This document shows positions 11,101 through 20,724 of a DNA stretch of 64,000 bases, one piece after another. Under the pieces are notes generated by a model, which was given only the letters and a program-made list of their open reading frames with translations, was not told the origin of the DNA and did not search any database. The stretch comes from Macrostomum hystrix. Its lineage: Eukaryota; Platyhelminthes; Macrostomidae. How positions within the stretch are numbered: the first letter of the stretch is position 1; every line of letters starts with the position of its first letter. The translations under genes and the position numbers were made by a program. The stretch spans positions 8,172,501-8,236,500 of the forward strand of contig CATNEN010000025.1 of the NCBI GenBank assembly GCA_950097015.1. Direction: 5' to 3'.

Positions 11101-12024
11101 CCGACTGGGAGCGCCGGATTGAAGCCGACAAGCGGGCTAGGAATGAGGAGAACAGGGCCTACCTGGGATTCGTGCAGGGACTCCAGGTGAGACAGAGAAA
11201 AAAATCCCCAATGTAATTTAGCCCCTTGTTACCTATCCCAATTCTCAGCAGGCCGAAATTTCCCAATACTTCGCTGATAATAATAATAATAATTGCAGGA
11301 GGGCTGCGGGCAATGGCACATCATCTGGTAACACTAGACCCGCAGCCAGTGAGGAGGCAATCCTGAGCAAACATGCACGCAAATACTGTACGCAGGCACA
11401 CGCTCACATTGTAGACCTACGATTCTACGAGCTTTCTCGTAACTTTCGCACCAAGGTCCCTGAGCTCAATTTCTCGGCGAGGGCGCAGCCGCGTGTAGAG
11501 AAGGCTTGGCGACCTTGTCGTGCAATTTACGCCCTTGAGGGCACAGTGAGAGTGCACACTGCCTGACGATAAGAAAGTCAAGGCAGGTGTACACACCTGT
11601 GTGAGCATGTGCCAGTGTGCGTGTTTGCTCAGCAGAAAGTAGAGTGAGCAGAATCGTCTCGTCGCTGGCTGCTGATCGGCACATAGCGCTAGCACTCACA
11701 GTCCCTGAAAGTTTTACATGAGTGCCAATTATAATTTATCCCTAAGTCCACACAAATCTCCACAAATGGCCGCAGAGGCGCACGGATGCCTACCGACAGG
11801 CCTACTTCCGGTCCCGCGAGTCCTACCGCCGCCGCTGCCTGCTTGCCGAACGCGAACGACAGCGCCTTCTGGCCGAAGCCGCAGAAGCCGAAGCGGCTGC
11901 AGCCGCCGCGGCTGCCGAAGCAGCCAAAGCCGAGAAGAAGCGGCTGCTGCGAGAGGCTAAGCGAGGAGCCGGCGGGAAACTGGCCAGACAGAGGTCGACT
12001 TCCGGTGGGAAAGCTCGGAAATAG
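402..12024 (+). CDS. ADGB: Androglobin (calpain-like plus permuted globin), 5' partial
   Basis: Exons: 402-620, 688-827, 927-1016, 1216-1330, 1562-1640, 1726-1764, 2131-2546, 3037-3249, 3981-4216, 5272-5335, 5864-5983, 6133-6388, 6520-7077, 7487-7654, 7755-8464, 8873-9250, 9948-10113, 10188-10599, 10844-11186, 11776-12024 (stop TAG). All joins keep phase and give 1656 residues; vertebrate androglobin is about 1660, so little more than an N-terminal piece is missing. Residues 1-150 match the calpain-like domain (GKYIVRLFW, GQWRKIYVDD, ELWPALLSKA, PIHCLTGWLP); the catalytic Cys region would lie to the left. An IQ motif, LQRCWRGARTRR, is encoded at 7826-7861, as expected inside the circularly permuted globin. 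The C-terminus is a basic Ala/Glu-rich coiled coil. Androglobin is a testis and ciliated-cell protein in vertebrates; that role here is inferred. Oddities are Gln, Pro and Ala tracts and one GC-AG intron (1641-1725). The exons at 1562-1640, 1726-1764 and 5864-5983 are the least certain. Confidence 0.9.
1389..1500. repeat. Short ATTGGC-bearing intronic repeat
   Basis: Two to three imperfect copies of a ~53-bp unit. Each has a TGATTGGCTGAGAAAA-like or CATTGGCCGAGAAAA-like block and a TACCCCGAACT-like block. Read on the other strand the core is GCCAAT, as in the arrays at 27-365 and 9315-9860. Confidence 0.6.
1905..2086 (-). mobile_element. tRNA-derived SINE-A, internally deleted copy
   Basis: On the minus strand this carries the tRNA-like head (A-box-like block ending GCAGAGCGG, B-box-like TTCGATTCC region) joined directly to the 3' part (GGCAGAATTGCC, GCTGCGGGTCTAGTGTCACC). 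The ~170-bp middle present in other copies is missing. It lies in an androglobin intron. Confidence 0.8.
2145..2180 (+). repeat. (CAG)12 tract encoding polyglutamine in androglobin
   Basis: Twelve uninterrupted CAG codons in the androglobin frame. The exon is taken to start at 2131 after a TTTCTAG acceptor. The phase from the preceding 39-nt exon fits this start. A later start inside the tract is possible, because every CAG could act as an acceptor. Confidence 0.7.
2655..2960. repeat. Degenerate AAAATGGGATTTCGAC-type array
   Basis: Diverged short tandem copies built around AATGGGATTT and TTCGA(A/C)AAAA, period roughly 16-30 bp. It fills most of the androglobin intron 2547-3036. Confidence 0.6.
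3425..3850. repeat. 16-bp minisatellite
   Basis: About 26 copies of the unit GATAATCCCAAGATTC with scattered substitutions, in the androglobin intron 3250-3980. The long minus-strand reading frames over it are a by-product of the repeat. Confidence 0.95.
4277..5110. repeat. ~20-bp GAGACCCTGAGATTTGAT minisatellite, split by a SINE
   Basis: The unit GAGACCCTGAGATTTGATGT is repeated about 20 times from 4690 to 5110. Two or three diverged units lie at 4277-4322, before the SINE. The SINE appears to have landed inside or at the edge of a pre-existing array. The array begins about 60 bp after the donor at 4217. Confidence 0.9.
4343..4688 (-). mobile_element. tRNA-derived SINE-A, near full length
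   Basis: On the minus strand it runs from a tRNA-like head near 4688 through the body (GCGCAGCCGCGGAGAGAAGG, GAGGGCCAACCTC, the CACACCTGTGTGAGCGTGTG region) to a 3' end GGGCTGCGGGC-type block. An AT-rich tail of TAATAATAATAATT follows at 4320-4340. Confidence 0.85.
5419..5658. mobile_element. Non-autonomous hAT-type MITE, 240 bp
   Basis: The element begins CAGTGGCGGCGCAG and ends CTGCGCCGCCACTG, a perfect 14-bp terminal inverted repeat. It is flanked by identical 8-bp sequences GGTTCACA at 5411-5418 and 5659-5666. An 8-bp target duplication with a CAGTGGCGG-type terminus is characteristic of hAT elements. The interior has no reading frame and consists of G- and C-runs with GGTGGTCACCCC-like palindromes. 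It lies in the androglobin intron 5336-5863. Confidence 0.9.
8505..8866 (+). mobile_element. tRNA-derived SINE-A, full length
   Basis: The tRNA-like head has an A box TGGCAGAGCGG (about 8514) and a B box AGTTCGATTCC (about 8557). The body is shared with other copies, and the 3' end GCAGCCCTC is followed by an (ATT)n tail. It occupies almost all of the intron 8465-8872, and its tail runs into the 3' splice site of the next exon. Confidence 0.9.
9310..9860. repeat. ~61-bp tandem repeat with CCAATAAGCGAGGAC core
   Basis: Nine copies, each with CCAATAAGCGAGGACTT and most with a downstream ATCAATAAAA block, spaced about 60-62 bp, in the androglobin intron 9251-9947. The AATAAA hexamer recurs in most units on the gene's sense strand. 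Confidence 0.9.
11272..11408 (-). mobile_element. SINE-A, 5'-truncated copy
   Basis: TAATAATAATAATAATTGCAGGAGGG followed by GCTGCGGGCAATGG and CCGCAGCCAG is the reverse of the SINE 3' end and tail. The copy stops after the CACACGCTCACA block. It lies in the androglobin intron 11187-11775, head to head with the next copy. Confidence 0.8.
11440..11690 (+). mobile_element. SINE-A, diverged copy in opposite orientation
   Basis: A plus-strand copy starting within the tRNA-like head (ACCAAGGTCCCTGAGCTC) and running through GCGCAGCCGCG, TTACGCCCTTGAGGG and ACACACCTGTGTGAGC to GTCGCTGGCTGC. Small deletions and a degraded tail suggest it is older than the copies at 8505 and 58257. Confidence 0.75.
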
Positions 12025-13735
12025 TTGCTACGGAAAAAGGTTCAAATGTTGGTGTTCGTTTTATTCATTGGCTGCTTACAGTAGTACAGCAACTACATTT
12101 TTTATTGTGTTGGCTTTCTTGCGTTTTTTCATTGCAATTGTTTTGCTAAAACCAATCAAACAAAAACTGATCGGTCTATTTTTCAAGCTTCGGTTGAACA
12201 CAAATCAGACATATTTTTATATATGCGTCAAATGGCGAATCTATTCAAACAAATTCTGATTTGATACTTCAAATGCGAGCTAAATCAGACTGGCAGTTTT
12301 TGTTTTTGATTACAACATCATCTAGGCTCATCGCGCTGTGACTTTGTACAGGTTTTCTACTTGTGTTGGTACTTTTGTGAGAATTGGCACATTAATGTGT
12401 TTTCTTAATGCACATTTTACATTTCTGTACATGTCAAACCAGACACCACAGAAGATCTAGAACTATAGAACTTCAAAGGTTGAACATTGAAATTAGATTA
12501 CTATTTAGCAGCAAAGTGGTTGATTAAAGTCAATTTCATTTAGGGATAGCGTCAAATCTCTTTATTGTACTTGCTAGTACAATTTAATATACTGATATCA
12601 CACAAAAATCCTTTTATGGGACCCGGTTCCGTCCTGATTGTAAAAAATATTTGTGTCCACCCATCCTAAATTTGTTGTCTTGTCTGTTCGTTCTAACAAA
12701 CGAATTATCTTTTTAAATTGATTTTTTGCAAGGCCATAAAGTAAAATATACAATCGTGCTTTGCTGTGCAACTGGAAAATTGCTGGACAAAATTGGTTGT
12801 AAAATTTTGATCGGTTTTAATTTACTTTAAAAGAAATTAGAATTCGTTGACGATGTTCTCTGGATATTTTGTTTATTATAATCGGTTCTATTTGTGCTTT
12901 TTGTTTTATTTCCATGGAAACCACGTGACTTGACCTAAACTTATTCGGGTCAATTAATCTGGTTATCAACCACTTCAACACATTCCTTGTTGCTGTACAG
13001 AAGGGCTCGGTAAAACAGAAAATGTTTTCGTCTGTTTTTTTATGTATTGATTTATTACTATTCTGTATTTTTTATAGGAAAACGTTCACTGTCCAATAAA
13101 ACAAAAAAGAGCAAATTTTGCACACAAAAACCAAGATATTCTCCATATTGATGTCAAGGTAAATTTAAGTATATTTAATCTAATTAAGTTTTAACGCTTA
13201 AATATTTAATTAATGAATTTACCTTAAAAATTCACCGATTTTTGTTTATAGGACAAGTGAATATTTCCGATTTTTTCGATTTGCTCACACCGATAGTTGG
13301 TAGACCCAAAGCTTTTCTGTCTTATCTGTTTTATGTACTCGTATGAGTAAGGATCAGTTTTGTCAAAAATCTATTTACAGTATAAAAGTAGATTGCTAAT
13401 ACGAGCGTACATTGCATTAAAAATCTTTTATAAAGACACCTATAATGTTCTTAGGTTCACATGCTTTACCTCCAATAATAGCTGAGCTATTTACGAACAT
13501 TTTTTCCTAGAAACACCTAGAGATCCGATTATTAATTTAGATTTTCACCTTCTATTTAGATTGCCGCTTTGTCTGTATTTCTGTATTTCTAGAATATATT
13601 AAAATCTCAAATATACACTCCTTTGGCACTGAGCTTTGTTATACTTCTTTAGCTGATTTCCCGCTTTTCGCTTTCAATCGATTTTAAAGTTTGTTATTTC
13701 ATTTGTCTCAATTCCAATTCACTACACAAAAGCCA
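12025..13735. other. Androglobin 3' flank, no gene recognised
   Basis: AT-rich sequence after the androglobin stop. An AATAAA hexamer occurs near 13094, far from the stop. No reading frame here has coding character, and no repeat family is evident. Confidence 0.5.
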
Positions 13736-13737
13736 TG

Positions 13738-14225
13738 GACACAAGACTATCCGCCTACTCTTCCCCTACTCTCCCCTACCTCTCCCCTACCTCTCCCCTC
13801 ACATTACCCTCACTTCCCGTCAGACACTCCTTACCCTCTCCCCGTCACTTTCCAATTACCCGATCTCCTCGTCACTCTCCCCGTCATTCTTCCCATCACT
13901 CTCTCCATCACTCTCCCCGTCAATCTCTCCTCACTCTTCCCCCACTTCCCGTCACTCTCCCCTCACTCCTCGTCACACTTACCTCACTCCCCGTCACTCT
14001 CCCCCGTCACTCTCCCCTCACTCCCCGTCACTCTTCCCCTACCCTCTCCCCGTCCCTCTCCCCTCAATCCCTGTCACACTCTCCTCACTCCCCATCACTC
14101 TTTCCTTACCCAATCCCCGTCACTCTCACCGTCATTCTCCCCTCACTCCCCGTCACTCTACCCTTACCTCTCCCCATCACTCTCCCAGTCACACGCTCTC
14201 CTCTCACTTTCCCATCCGTCTCGTT
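13738..14225. repeat. C/T-rich degenerate array (CTCCCCGTCACT-like)
   Basis: A strongly pyrimidine-rich tract of imperfect 12- to 15-bp units such as CTCCCCGTCACT and CTCCCCTCACTC. The plus-strand Ser/Pro/Leu-rich frames over it are repeat artefacts. Confidence 0.85.
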
Positions 14226-14556
14226 TCCAAACTATGAATCAATTTTCCATCACTACTGAAGTCAACAAAACGACAATAAATTTATTAACTGTACTTGACG
14301 TAATTTCCACGAATGCACACTTATATATATCGTGCAATATTATATATATATATATATAGTCGTTGAACGTGCATATTTTTTATTTCATCATTTGTTAAAT
14401 TTGATGTGTCGCTCAAATGCATAAATTTTATCGAGAAACTAAGACAAAAAAACAAAGCTGAAGCTTATTTGAAATCCCAATATCAATTTGTGTGCACTCC
14501 CAATTTTTAGTCGCAAATTTTCACAAAAGTCACGTGACGTCTCAAATGAACAAGCG

Positions 14557-14811
14557 CTACTGCCTGCTTCTTATATAGCAAGAAATCGGATGGTACCAAC
14601 TGTTGCACAGGTAGATTCGCTTATTCACTGGTCCACCAAAGTTACCATTGTACACCGGTCCATTGGAAATTTCGGGTTGAAAGTTGCGTCCGAACAAAAG
14701 CACAGATTTTATGATAGACTTATCGTCCTCCGAGTCAGGGATCGACACTGGAGAGGCCTGCAGAATAGCAGCCATTGCAATCAGGCACGCCAGAATCAAT
14801 TTGCCATCCAT
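14557..14811 (-). CDS. Small secreted peptide precursor, allatostatin-C-like C-terminus
   Basis: A single-exon frame of 84 residues. Residues 1-20 form a clear signal peptide (MDGKLILACLIAMAAILQAS) with a small residue at the predicted cut. A spacer contains SVLLFGR. A dibasic KR at 64-65 then frees a C-terminal peptide with two cysteines (C69 and C78) around SWYHPISC, ending RSRQ. Insect allatostatin C also sits at the precursor C-terminus after a dibasic site and contains NPISC, but with six residues between the cysteines rather than eight. SVLLF-GR could be a second, amidated peptide. A TATAAAAT box lies 105 bp upstream of the ATG. Assignment to the allatostatin C/somatostatin-like group is inference; another kind of cysteine-bearing secreted peptide is possible. 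Confidence 0.5.
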   Translation of the reverse strand: MDGKLILACLIAMAAILQASPVSIPDSEDDKSIIKSVLLFGRNFQPEISNGPVYNGNFGGPVNKRIYLCNSWYHPISCYIRSRQ

Positions 14812-14908
14812 GACAACTGATTCTTATGGGATTTTAGCTAGGTAGATTTTGAGTCGATCAAACTGGAACTCGAGCAACAGGAGCAGTGCCCATTCTTGCT
14901 CATTGTTG

Positions 14909-14916
14909 ATTTTATA
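14909..14916 (-). promoter_or_regulatory. TATA box for the secreted-peptide gene
   Basis: TATAAAAT on the minus strand, 105 bp before the ATG at 14811. Transcription would start near 14885 with a 5' leader of about 70 nt. No intron is needed to connect them. Confidence 0.5.
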
Positions 14917-15177
14917 GACCCGGAGATCAAAGGACCGCGTGATTGCCGCCTTCGTTGTTGAAGCAATTAAACAGGACTGTCTCTCCCCTGACAGTCGGTC
15001 TGCTTTCTCATTTGTTGCTTGCTTTTTCGACTATGAGCAGGTGCTCCGCGTCTTTGCTGCTCAGAGAAAGAAAAATTTGAAAATATATGGCCAGAAAACA
15101 GACGAGATCCTGCTAGCACGCAACAGCCCTAACTAGACTGTGTTTCATATTCTCTTCCGAATATGAATGTACTGAGT

Positions 15178-16095
15178 ACCCCTAGGACTCTTCAGGATTG
15201 ACTCTCCCTCTGAGATTCTTCAGGATTGACTCTACCCCTGAGATTCTTGAGGATTGACTCTCCCTCTGAGATTCTTCAGGATTGACTCTACCCCTGAGAT
15301 TCTTGAGGATTGACTCTCCCTCTGAGATTCTTCAGGATTGACTCTACCCCTGAGATTCTTGAGGATTGACTCTCCCTCTGAGATTCTTCAGGATTGACTC
15401 TCCCTCTGAGATTCTTCAGGATCGACTCTCCCCTGAGATTCTCCAGGATTGATCACACCTGAGATTCTTCAGAATTGACTTTCCCCTGAGATTCTTCAGA
15501 ATTGACTCTCCCCCTGAAATTCTTGAGGATCGACTCTTACCTGAGATTCTTGAAGATCAACTCTCACCTGAGATTCTTCAGGATTGACTCTCCCTCTGAG
15601 ATTCCTGACGATTGACTCCCACCTGAAATTCTTCAGGATTGACTCTCCCACTGAGATTCCTGACGATTGACTCCAACCTGAAATTCTTCAGGATTGACTC
15701 TCCCACTGAGATTCTTCAGGATTGACTCTTCCCCTGGTACTCTGCAGGATCGACTCTCCCTCTGAGATTCTTCAGGATCAACTCTCCCCCTGAGATTCTT
15801 GAAGATCGACTCTTACCTGAGATTCTTCAGGATTGACTCTCCCCTGAGATTCTTCAGGATCGACTCTCACCTGAGATTCTTCAGGATCGACTCTCCCTCA
15901 GAGATTCTTTAGGATCGACTCTACCCCTGAGATTCTTGAGGATTGACTCTCGCTGAGATTCTTCAGGATCGGTTCTCCCACTGAGATTCTTCAGGATTGA
16001 CTCTCCCCCCCTGAGATTCTTCTGGATCGATTCTCCCCTGAGATTCTTGAGGATTGATTCTCTCCCTGAGATTCTTCAGAATCGACTCTCTCCAA
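15178..16095. repeat. ~28-bp minisatellite (GAGATTCTTCAGGATTGACT)
   Basis: About 33 units of roughly 27-28 bp, GAGATTCTTCAGGATTGACT plus a variable C/T-rich CTCCCTCT segment. Identity is lower toward the right end. Confidence 0.95.
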
Positions 16096-18607
16096 ACTTC
16101 AGAGAATTTTTGCGCTCTCTGAAATTTCAACAGAGTTTTTTAAGAAAAGCAAGATGCTAGGTCGCCACAGACGTCACAGACATTAGGGATGACATTAGGG
16201 AGAAGAGGGAATTTGGGACAAGCGAGAACATTTGGGACAGAATAGACTCGGAGACAGCAACAAACGGCCAGAGTAAAACGGCCACAGTCTAACTAAATAA
16301 TTCTAAAAAATCATGATAAGAAAACACAAAAGCTAGAAGCCAGTATAAGAAAATCAATAATAAGAGCACATGGTCGAATTCATCACGCATCACTTTATGT
16401 GTTATCACCACACCCCTTAATTTCCACTTGATATAAATAATATATATATTTTTCCTGACAGGTTTGTGTTCTTGGTCACGCATGGTTTTGTCGCATGCAT
16501 ATCCAGTGTAAAATAAAGTATTGATTGTACAATGTTATCCCTCGCAAATACATTGGACTGAATATAAAACACTCTTTATCCACCTGATGACCTCGCGTCC
16601 CCCTCACAGATTTTTATTTGGAGCGATTAGAACTGCAAAGGCCCGGCAATGCAGCAATTTTCAAAAACTGTGCGACAATCGATCCAGAAAGCGAACAGTT
16701 GCCCTCACTAATTTTCGTCAAATACAGAGCCTATTCTATATTTTTGTCAGGAAAACCAGAAAAGTCCTATGAGATGTGAATCAATAACGTCCTTGTGTGT
16801 ACTATTTCGAACTAATGCATGAAATGTACGAATAAACCCTGCGTGTACTATTCCATGAGTGCTTACTTTTAGTGGCGCGATATGCTTGTGTAATCTTCGG
16901 ACTGGCTCTGACATTTCAAGACATTTCGAGATTATACCAAGGACAACTGGAAGAATAATTTTCTTCTTCTAGTGGTCCTTGAATTATACATGTAGGAATT
17001 AGCCGAATATAATATCCGATCCCGCATATCAGCCAAAATCAGTCTTATCTGTATTTATGAAAAAACATGACTCGAAAATAATATTTGGAATCGAGACCCA
17101 TGCTGACATCCAACACCGGAGTGCAAAAATATTTTTACGAATCGGTTCGTTTTCTTAGAAAGTGTGTTTGCACGTTTTTGTAGACTAAAGGCTGATCTCA
17201 GTGTTCGTGAATACATGAGTATTGAGTATACACATACACGTGACTGTCAATTTTGCCGCTTAGATTTCGATTCTTCAGACGCATACGTTTAGCTTATTTT
17301 TTCTCCAGAAACTATTTAGTTCATTTAGAATTGTTTTGCGAAAATCTGTAAATCATAGATTCATAGGCCTAATATTTAATTTTCGTACGACGGGACTTAC
17401 TTTTAGGCCCTGCTAAATTGTAGCCCATCTGTCACTTCTGCATTGTATTGTCGTAGTTTAACAGTTTTTAACCTACAGGCACACACTTATCTGTCCTGAC
17501 TATTTCATTGTCAGGCAGTGTACTTAGTATTAGCTTTCTTTATAGGGTAAAGTAAAGTTAGGCCTAATTTTAAAGTTTATTAGGCCTACAAAAGAAAAAC
17601 AAAAATTCTTGAACAACCTCAAAAATGCATATGCGAAGCAAGCTAGTTTTGACTGCAAGGCTGTTAACTTATAACTTATAACTTAAGTTAACTTTAAGTT
17701 ATTATGTTAAGTTATAACTTATAACTTATAAGGCTGTTACCTTATAACTTCTCTCCTTCACTGGTTTAGCAACTTGTCCTATCTTTTGTACAAATTAGTT
17801 GATTTCATTTGTTAGCTTTTAAGTTTTATTATTTTTTTTGCTGAGACCAAATTAATAGTTTGCCAGCTCATTTATGTTCTCCTTTTTGTTTATATTTCAC
17901 TTGAAATTATTCATTTTGCCTATCAGCTAGGCCTTGGCCTACCAAAATTTATGCTGGTTATGCATGCAAGGTCACCAAACAGTTGCACTGACATCTATAA
18001 AAAAGTTCTATCTAGTTTTTTGTGTTAGTATTTTCATATATTATATTAGCCTATTAATCTAAAATTATTTTGGGAACAAAGATTTAGCTAATCAATAAAA
18101 ACTATTGCTAGATAAGTCTGTGTTTCCTAAAATGTATTCAAAATTATTGCTCCCATTTTTTAAAAAGCAACACATGGAGCAGGCTTTTTCCAAATAAAAC
18201 CATTTTTAGCTTAAAATTAAATGAAGCATAACTGTTTAGTTTCAGGGTGCCAGTCCTAATTGATATTTTTCTGAAGGTTGCTAGGTGACGTCAGATTTAT
18301 TGGTCTAATGGTCTATTTAACTTGCTATTTAAATTTAGATAGGTCTTCAACAGATACATGCGAAACTAAAATATATAAAAAACACTAGGCTTTTCAAGCT
18401 TTAAAAAGATATTATTTTGGTCTAGCTAATGAAACAGTTTTTATACTTAAGCAAAGTAATGTTTAATAAGAACCCATTTGTATCTATTTTGTATTACACT
18501 ATACCTTTGTTTGGCATGGCTAATGGTAAAAATTAATTTTAGACTTAGACAAGATAATACAGTCCCTAATAATGATTTTATATGCAATTGTATTTATCAA
18601 TTTGCAG
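16096..18607. other. Intergenic or 5' gene region without recognised exons
   Basis: AT-rich sequence. A cluster of TTATAACTTATAACTT-type short palindromic repeats lies at 17650-17750. The upstream exon or exons of the gene at 18608 should lie here but could not be identified. Confidence 0.4.
17476..17523 (-). mobile_element. SINE-A fragment
   Basis: The blocks CAGGCACACACTTATCTG, CCTGACTATTTCATTGTCAG and GCAGTGTAC match the minus-strand middle of SINE-A. Neither end is preserved. Confidence 0.55.
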
Positions 18608-19549
18608 GACAATTCGCGTCACCACCCACCTTCTGGCACTGCCAGACGACCGCCTGGGCCATCTGGCCATCAGCGACCTCTTCAGCCACCACCGCTGACG
18701 CCCCCACCGCCGACACCGCCACCGCCGCAGCACTCTGTGACGGTGGTCGAGAGTGGACCGCATCGCGACAGAATCAGCTCAATGAGGTCTCCAGCTCAAG
18801 TCACTCGACACCCAGCCGCCGCCGCCGCTGCTACCATCGCCCGCTCCAAGCAGCTTCGCGTCAGCAGCTTCGGCGAGACAGCATCGGCAGCTTCGTCGTC
18901 CATCGGCGCCAACGCAAACGACTCCTTCACGGCTGACGATTCCGCTCCGCCGATGGAGCTCACACTGCGCTGCCTGTGGGCCCAGGCGCGCCACGTTGCC
19001 GCCCTCGCCGAGCGCGACCTGCAGTCGGCTCGCTCCTCCCTGCGCGCCGAAGCCGTCGCCGCCTTCGCCGAGCTGCGCGATCGTCGCGCCGATCTACTGC
19101 GTCGCCGACGCGAAGCCGAAGCCTGGCGATGCGTTGTATCGGCCGACGCCGCCCTGGCCAGTCTGGAAGCGGCTGGCGCAGCGGCACCCCCGATCGAGCA
19201 TTTCGAGGCCGCCAAGCTGGCCGCCCAGTCGGCCGCCGTGGCTGCCCGAAGGATTCGCCCGCCAGCCGATTGCGACTTGGCTGCCGACAATGACGATCTC
19301 GCCGAGGAGCTTCGTCGTTTGGCTGCCGGAGTTGCTCGAGCTCCGCTCATCGGCGCCTGGCCAGAAGTCGGCGCGGCGATGGAGGCCGAACGCGCCGCTG
19401 ACGAGGCCGACAGACTGCTGGCTGAAGCTGCGCCAGCCTGTCGTCGAAGGCTGACGGAGGCGAACGCCTTGGCAACTAGGGCGGCTTCCGATAGGCTGTC
19501 GGCACTTGTTCTGCTCAAAAATGACTCATTTGGCTGTGCTCAAACTTAG
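18608..19549 (+). CDS. Ala/Arg-rich coiled-coil protein, 3' exon; HAUS8-like?
   Basis: An open exon of 313 codons plus TAG after a TTATCAATTTGCAG acceptor. The first ~45 residues are Pro/His-rich with PPPPTPPPP runs, then Ser/Ala-rich and basic. From the PPMELTLRCLWAQARHV block on, it is a long Leu/Ala/Arg/Glu helix with heptad character. It ends in an FEAAKLAAQSAAVAARRI block and further helices. The layout (disordered basic N-terminus, then helical C-terminus) and some spacing recall the augmin subunit HAUS8, but this is a weak resemblance. Base composition and codon use match the neighbouring real genes, which supports coding. The first exon or exons were not found; internal ATGs at 18782 (MRSPAQV) and 18953 (MELTLR) are alternatives if the acceptor is wrong. 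Confidence 0.6.
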   Translation, partial: DNSRHHPPSGTARRPPGPSGHQRPLQPPPLTPPPPTPPPPQHSVTVVESGPHRDRISSMRSPAQVTRHPAAAAAATIARSKQLRVSSFGETASAASSSIGANANDSFTADDSAPPMELTLRCLWAQARHVAALAERDLQSARSSLRAEAVAAFAELRDRRADLLRRRREAEAWRCVVSADAALASLEAAGAAAPPIEHFEAAKLAAQSAAVAARRIRPPADCDLAADNDDLAEELRRLAAGVARAPLIGAWPEVGAAMEAERAADEADRLLAEAAPACRRRLTEANALATRAASDRLSALVLLKNDSFGCAQT

Positions 19550-19844
19550 ATCAAATTGCTCACAATTGTATTAACTTCTTACAAGTAAATGCTGATTAAC
19601 GATTTACAAAATCGTGCCTGGTTCTTATATATTTAGTATAATTCTCTGTTGTTGCATTTTTACGAGTATATACTTCGATTCTAATTTAAACCTACTCATT
19701 CTACTTTAAGTAGGGTGTATGAATTTAAGTGATAACAATTTAAGAAAAAAACAAATAGGTCTTCTTTTTCTCGGCCAGTAGGCCTACTGATTCATTTAAA
19801 TTTTTTTATTTCTAAAGAAAATGTTTGTCCCTTAGTTTCTAATA

Positions 19845-20560
19845 GCCATTCTAATCCTGATCCCGATAATAACTCTGATCCCCATCCTTATACTGATCCC
19901 TATCCTTATACTGATTCCCATCCTAATCCTGATTCCCATCCTAATCCTGATCCCGATAATAACTCTGATCCCCATCCTTATACAGATCCCTATCCTTATA
20001 CTGATCCCCATCCTAATCCTGATTCCCATCCTAATCCTGATCCCCATCCTTATACTGATCCCTATCCTTATACTGATCCCCATCCTAATCCTGATCCCCA
20101 TCCTTATACTGATCCCCATCCTTATACTGATCCCTATCCTTATACTGATCCCCATCCTAATCCTGATCCCCATCCTTATACTGATCCCCATCCTTATACT
20201 GATCCCTATCCTTATACTGATCCCCATCCTAATCCTGATCCCCATCCTAATCCTGATCCCCATCCTAAAACTGATCCCCATCCTAATCCTGATCCCCATC
20301 CTAAACCTGATCCCCATCCTTATACTGATCCCCATCCTTATACTGATCCCCATCCTTATACTGATACCCATCCTTATACTGATCCCCATCCTTATACTGA
20401 TTCCCATCCTAATCCTGATCCCCATCCTTATACTGATCCCCATCCTAATCCTGATCCCCATCCTTATACTGATCCCCATCCTTATACTGATCCCCATCCT
20501 TATACTGATCCCATCCTTCTACTGATCCCCATACTAATCCCGATTCCCATTCTTATCCGG
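19845..20560. repeat. 18-bp minisatellite (TATACTGATCCCCATCCT)
   Basis: About 40 units of TATACTGATCCCCATCCT with the common variant AATCCTGATCCCCATCCT. The period is divisible by three, so a long minus-strand frame of Gly-Ile-Ser-Ile-Arg-Met repeats appears. It is not credible as a gene. Confidence 0.95.
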
Positions 20561-20724
20561 ATCCCACACTAGCCCTGATCATAATCCAGATTCCTATCCT
20601 GATCTCTAACCTCATTCCGATCCCCACTTTGACTCCCAGTCCTCCTCCTTCTTTCTTCTATTTCAGCTGTCAGCTGCTGTTGCTGCAGTCAGAAGCCAAT
20701 CAGTTTCTAAGAAACAACAAGGAA

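Noticed and set aside
14939-15136. 65-codon plus-strand frame
   Set aside because: It needs a non-ATG start and has no domain. Part of it is probably the upstream region of the minus-strand peptide gene.
19832-20497. Gly-Ile-Ser-Ile-Arg-Met repeat protein on the minus strand
   Set aside because: An artefact of an 18-bp minisatellite; no start context or unique flank.
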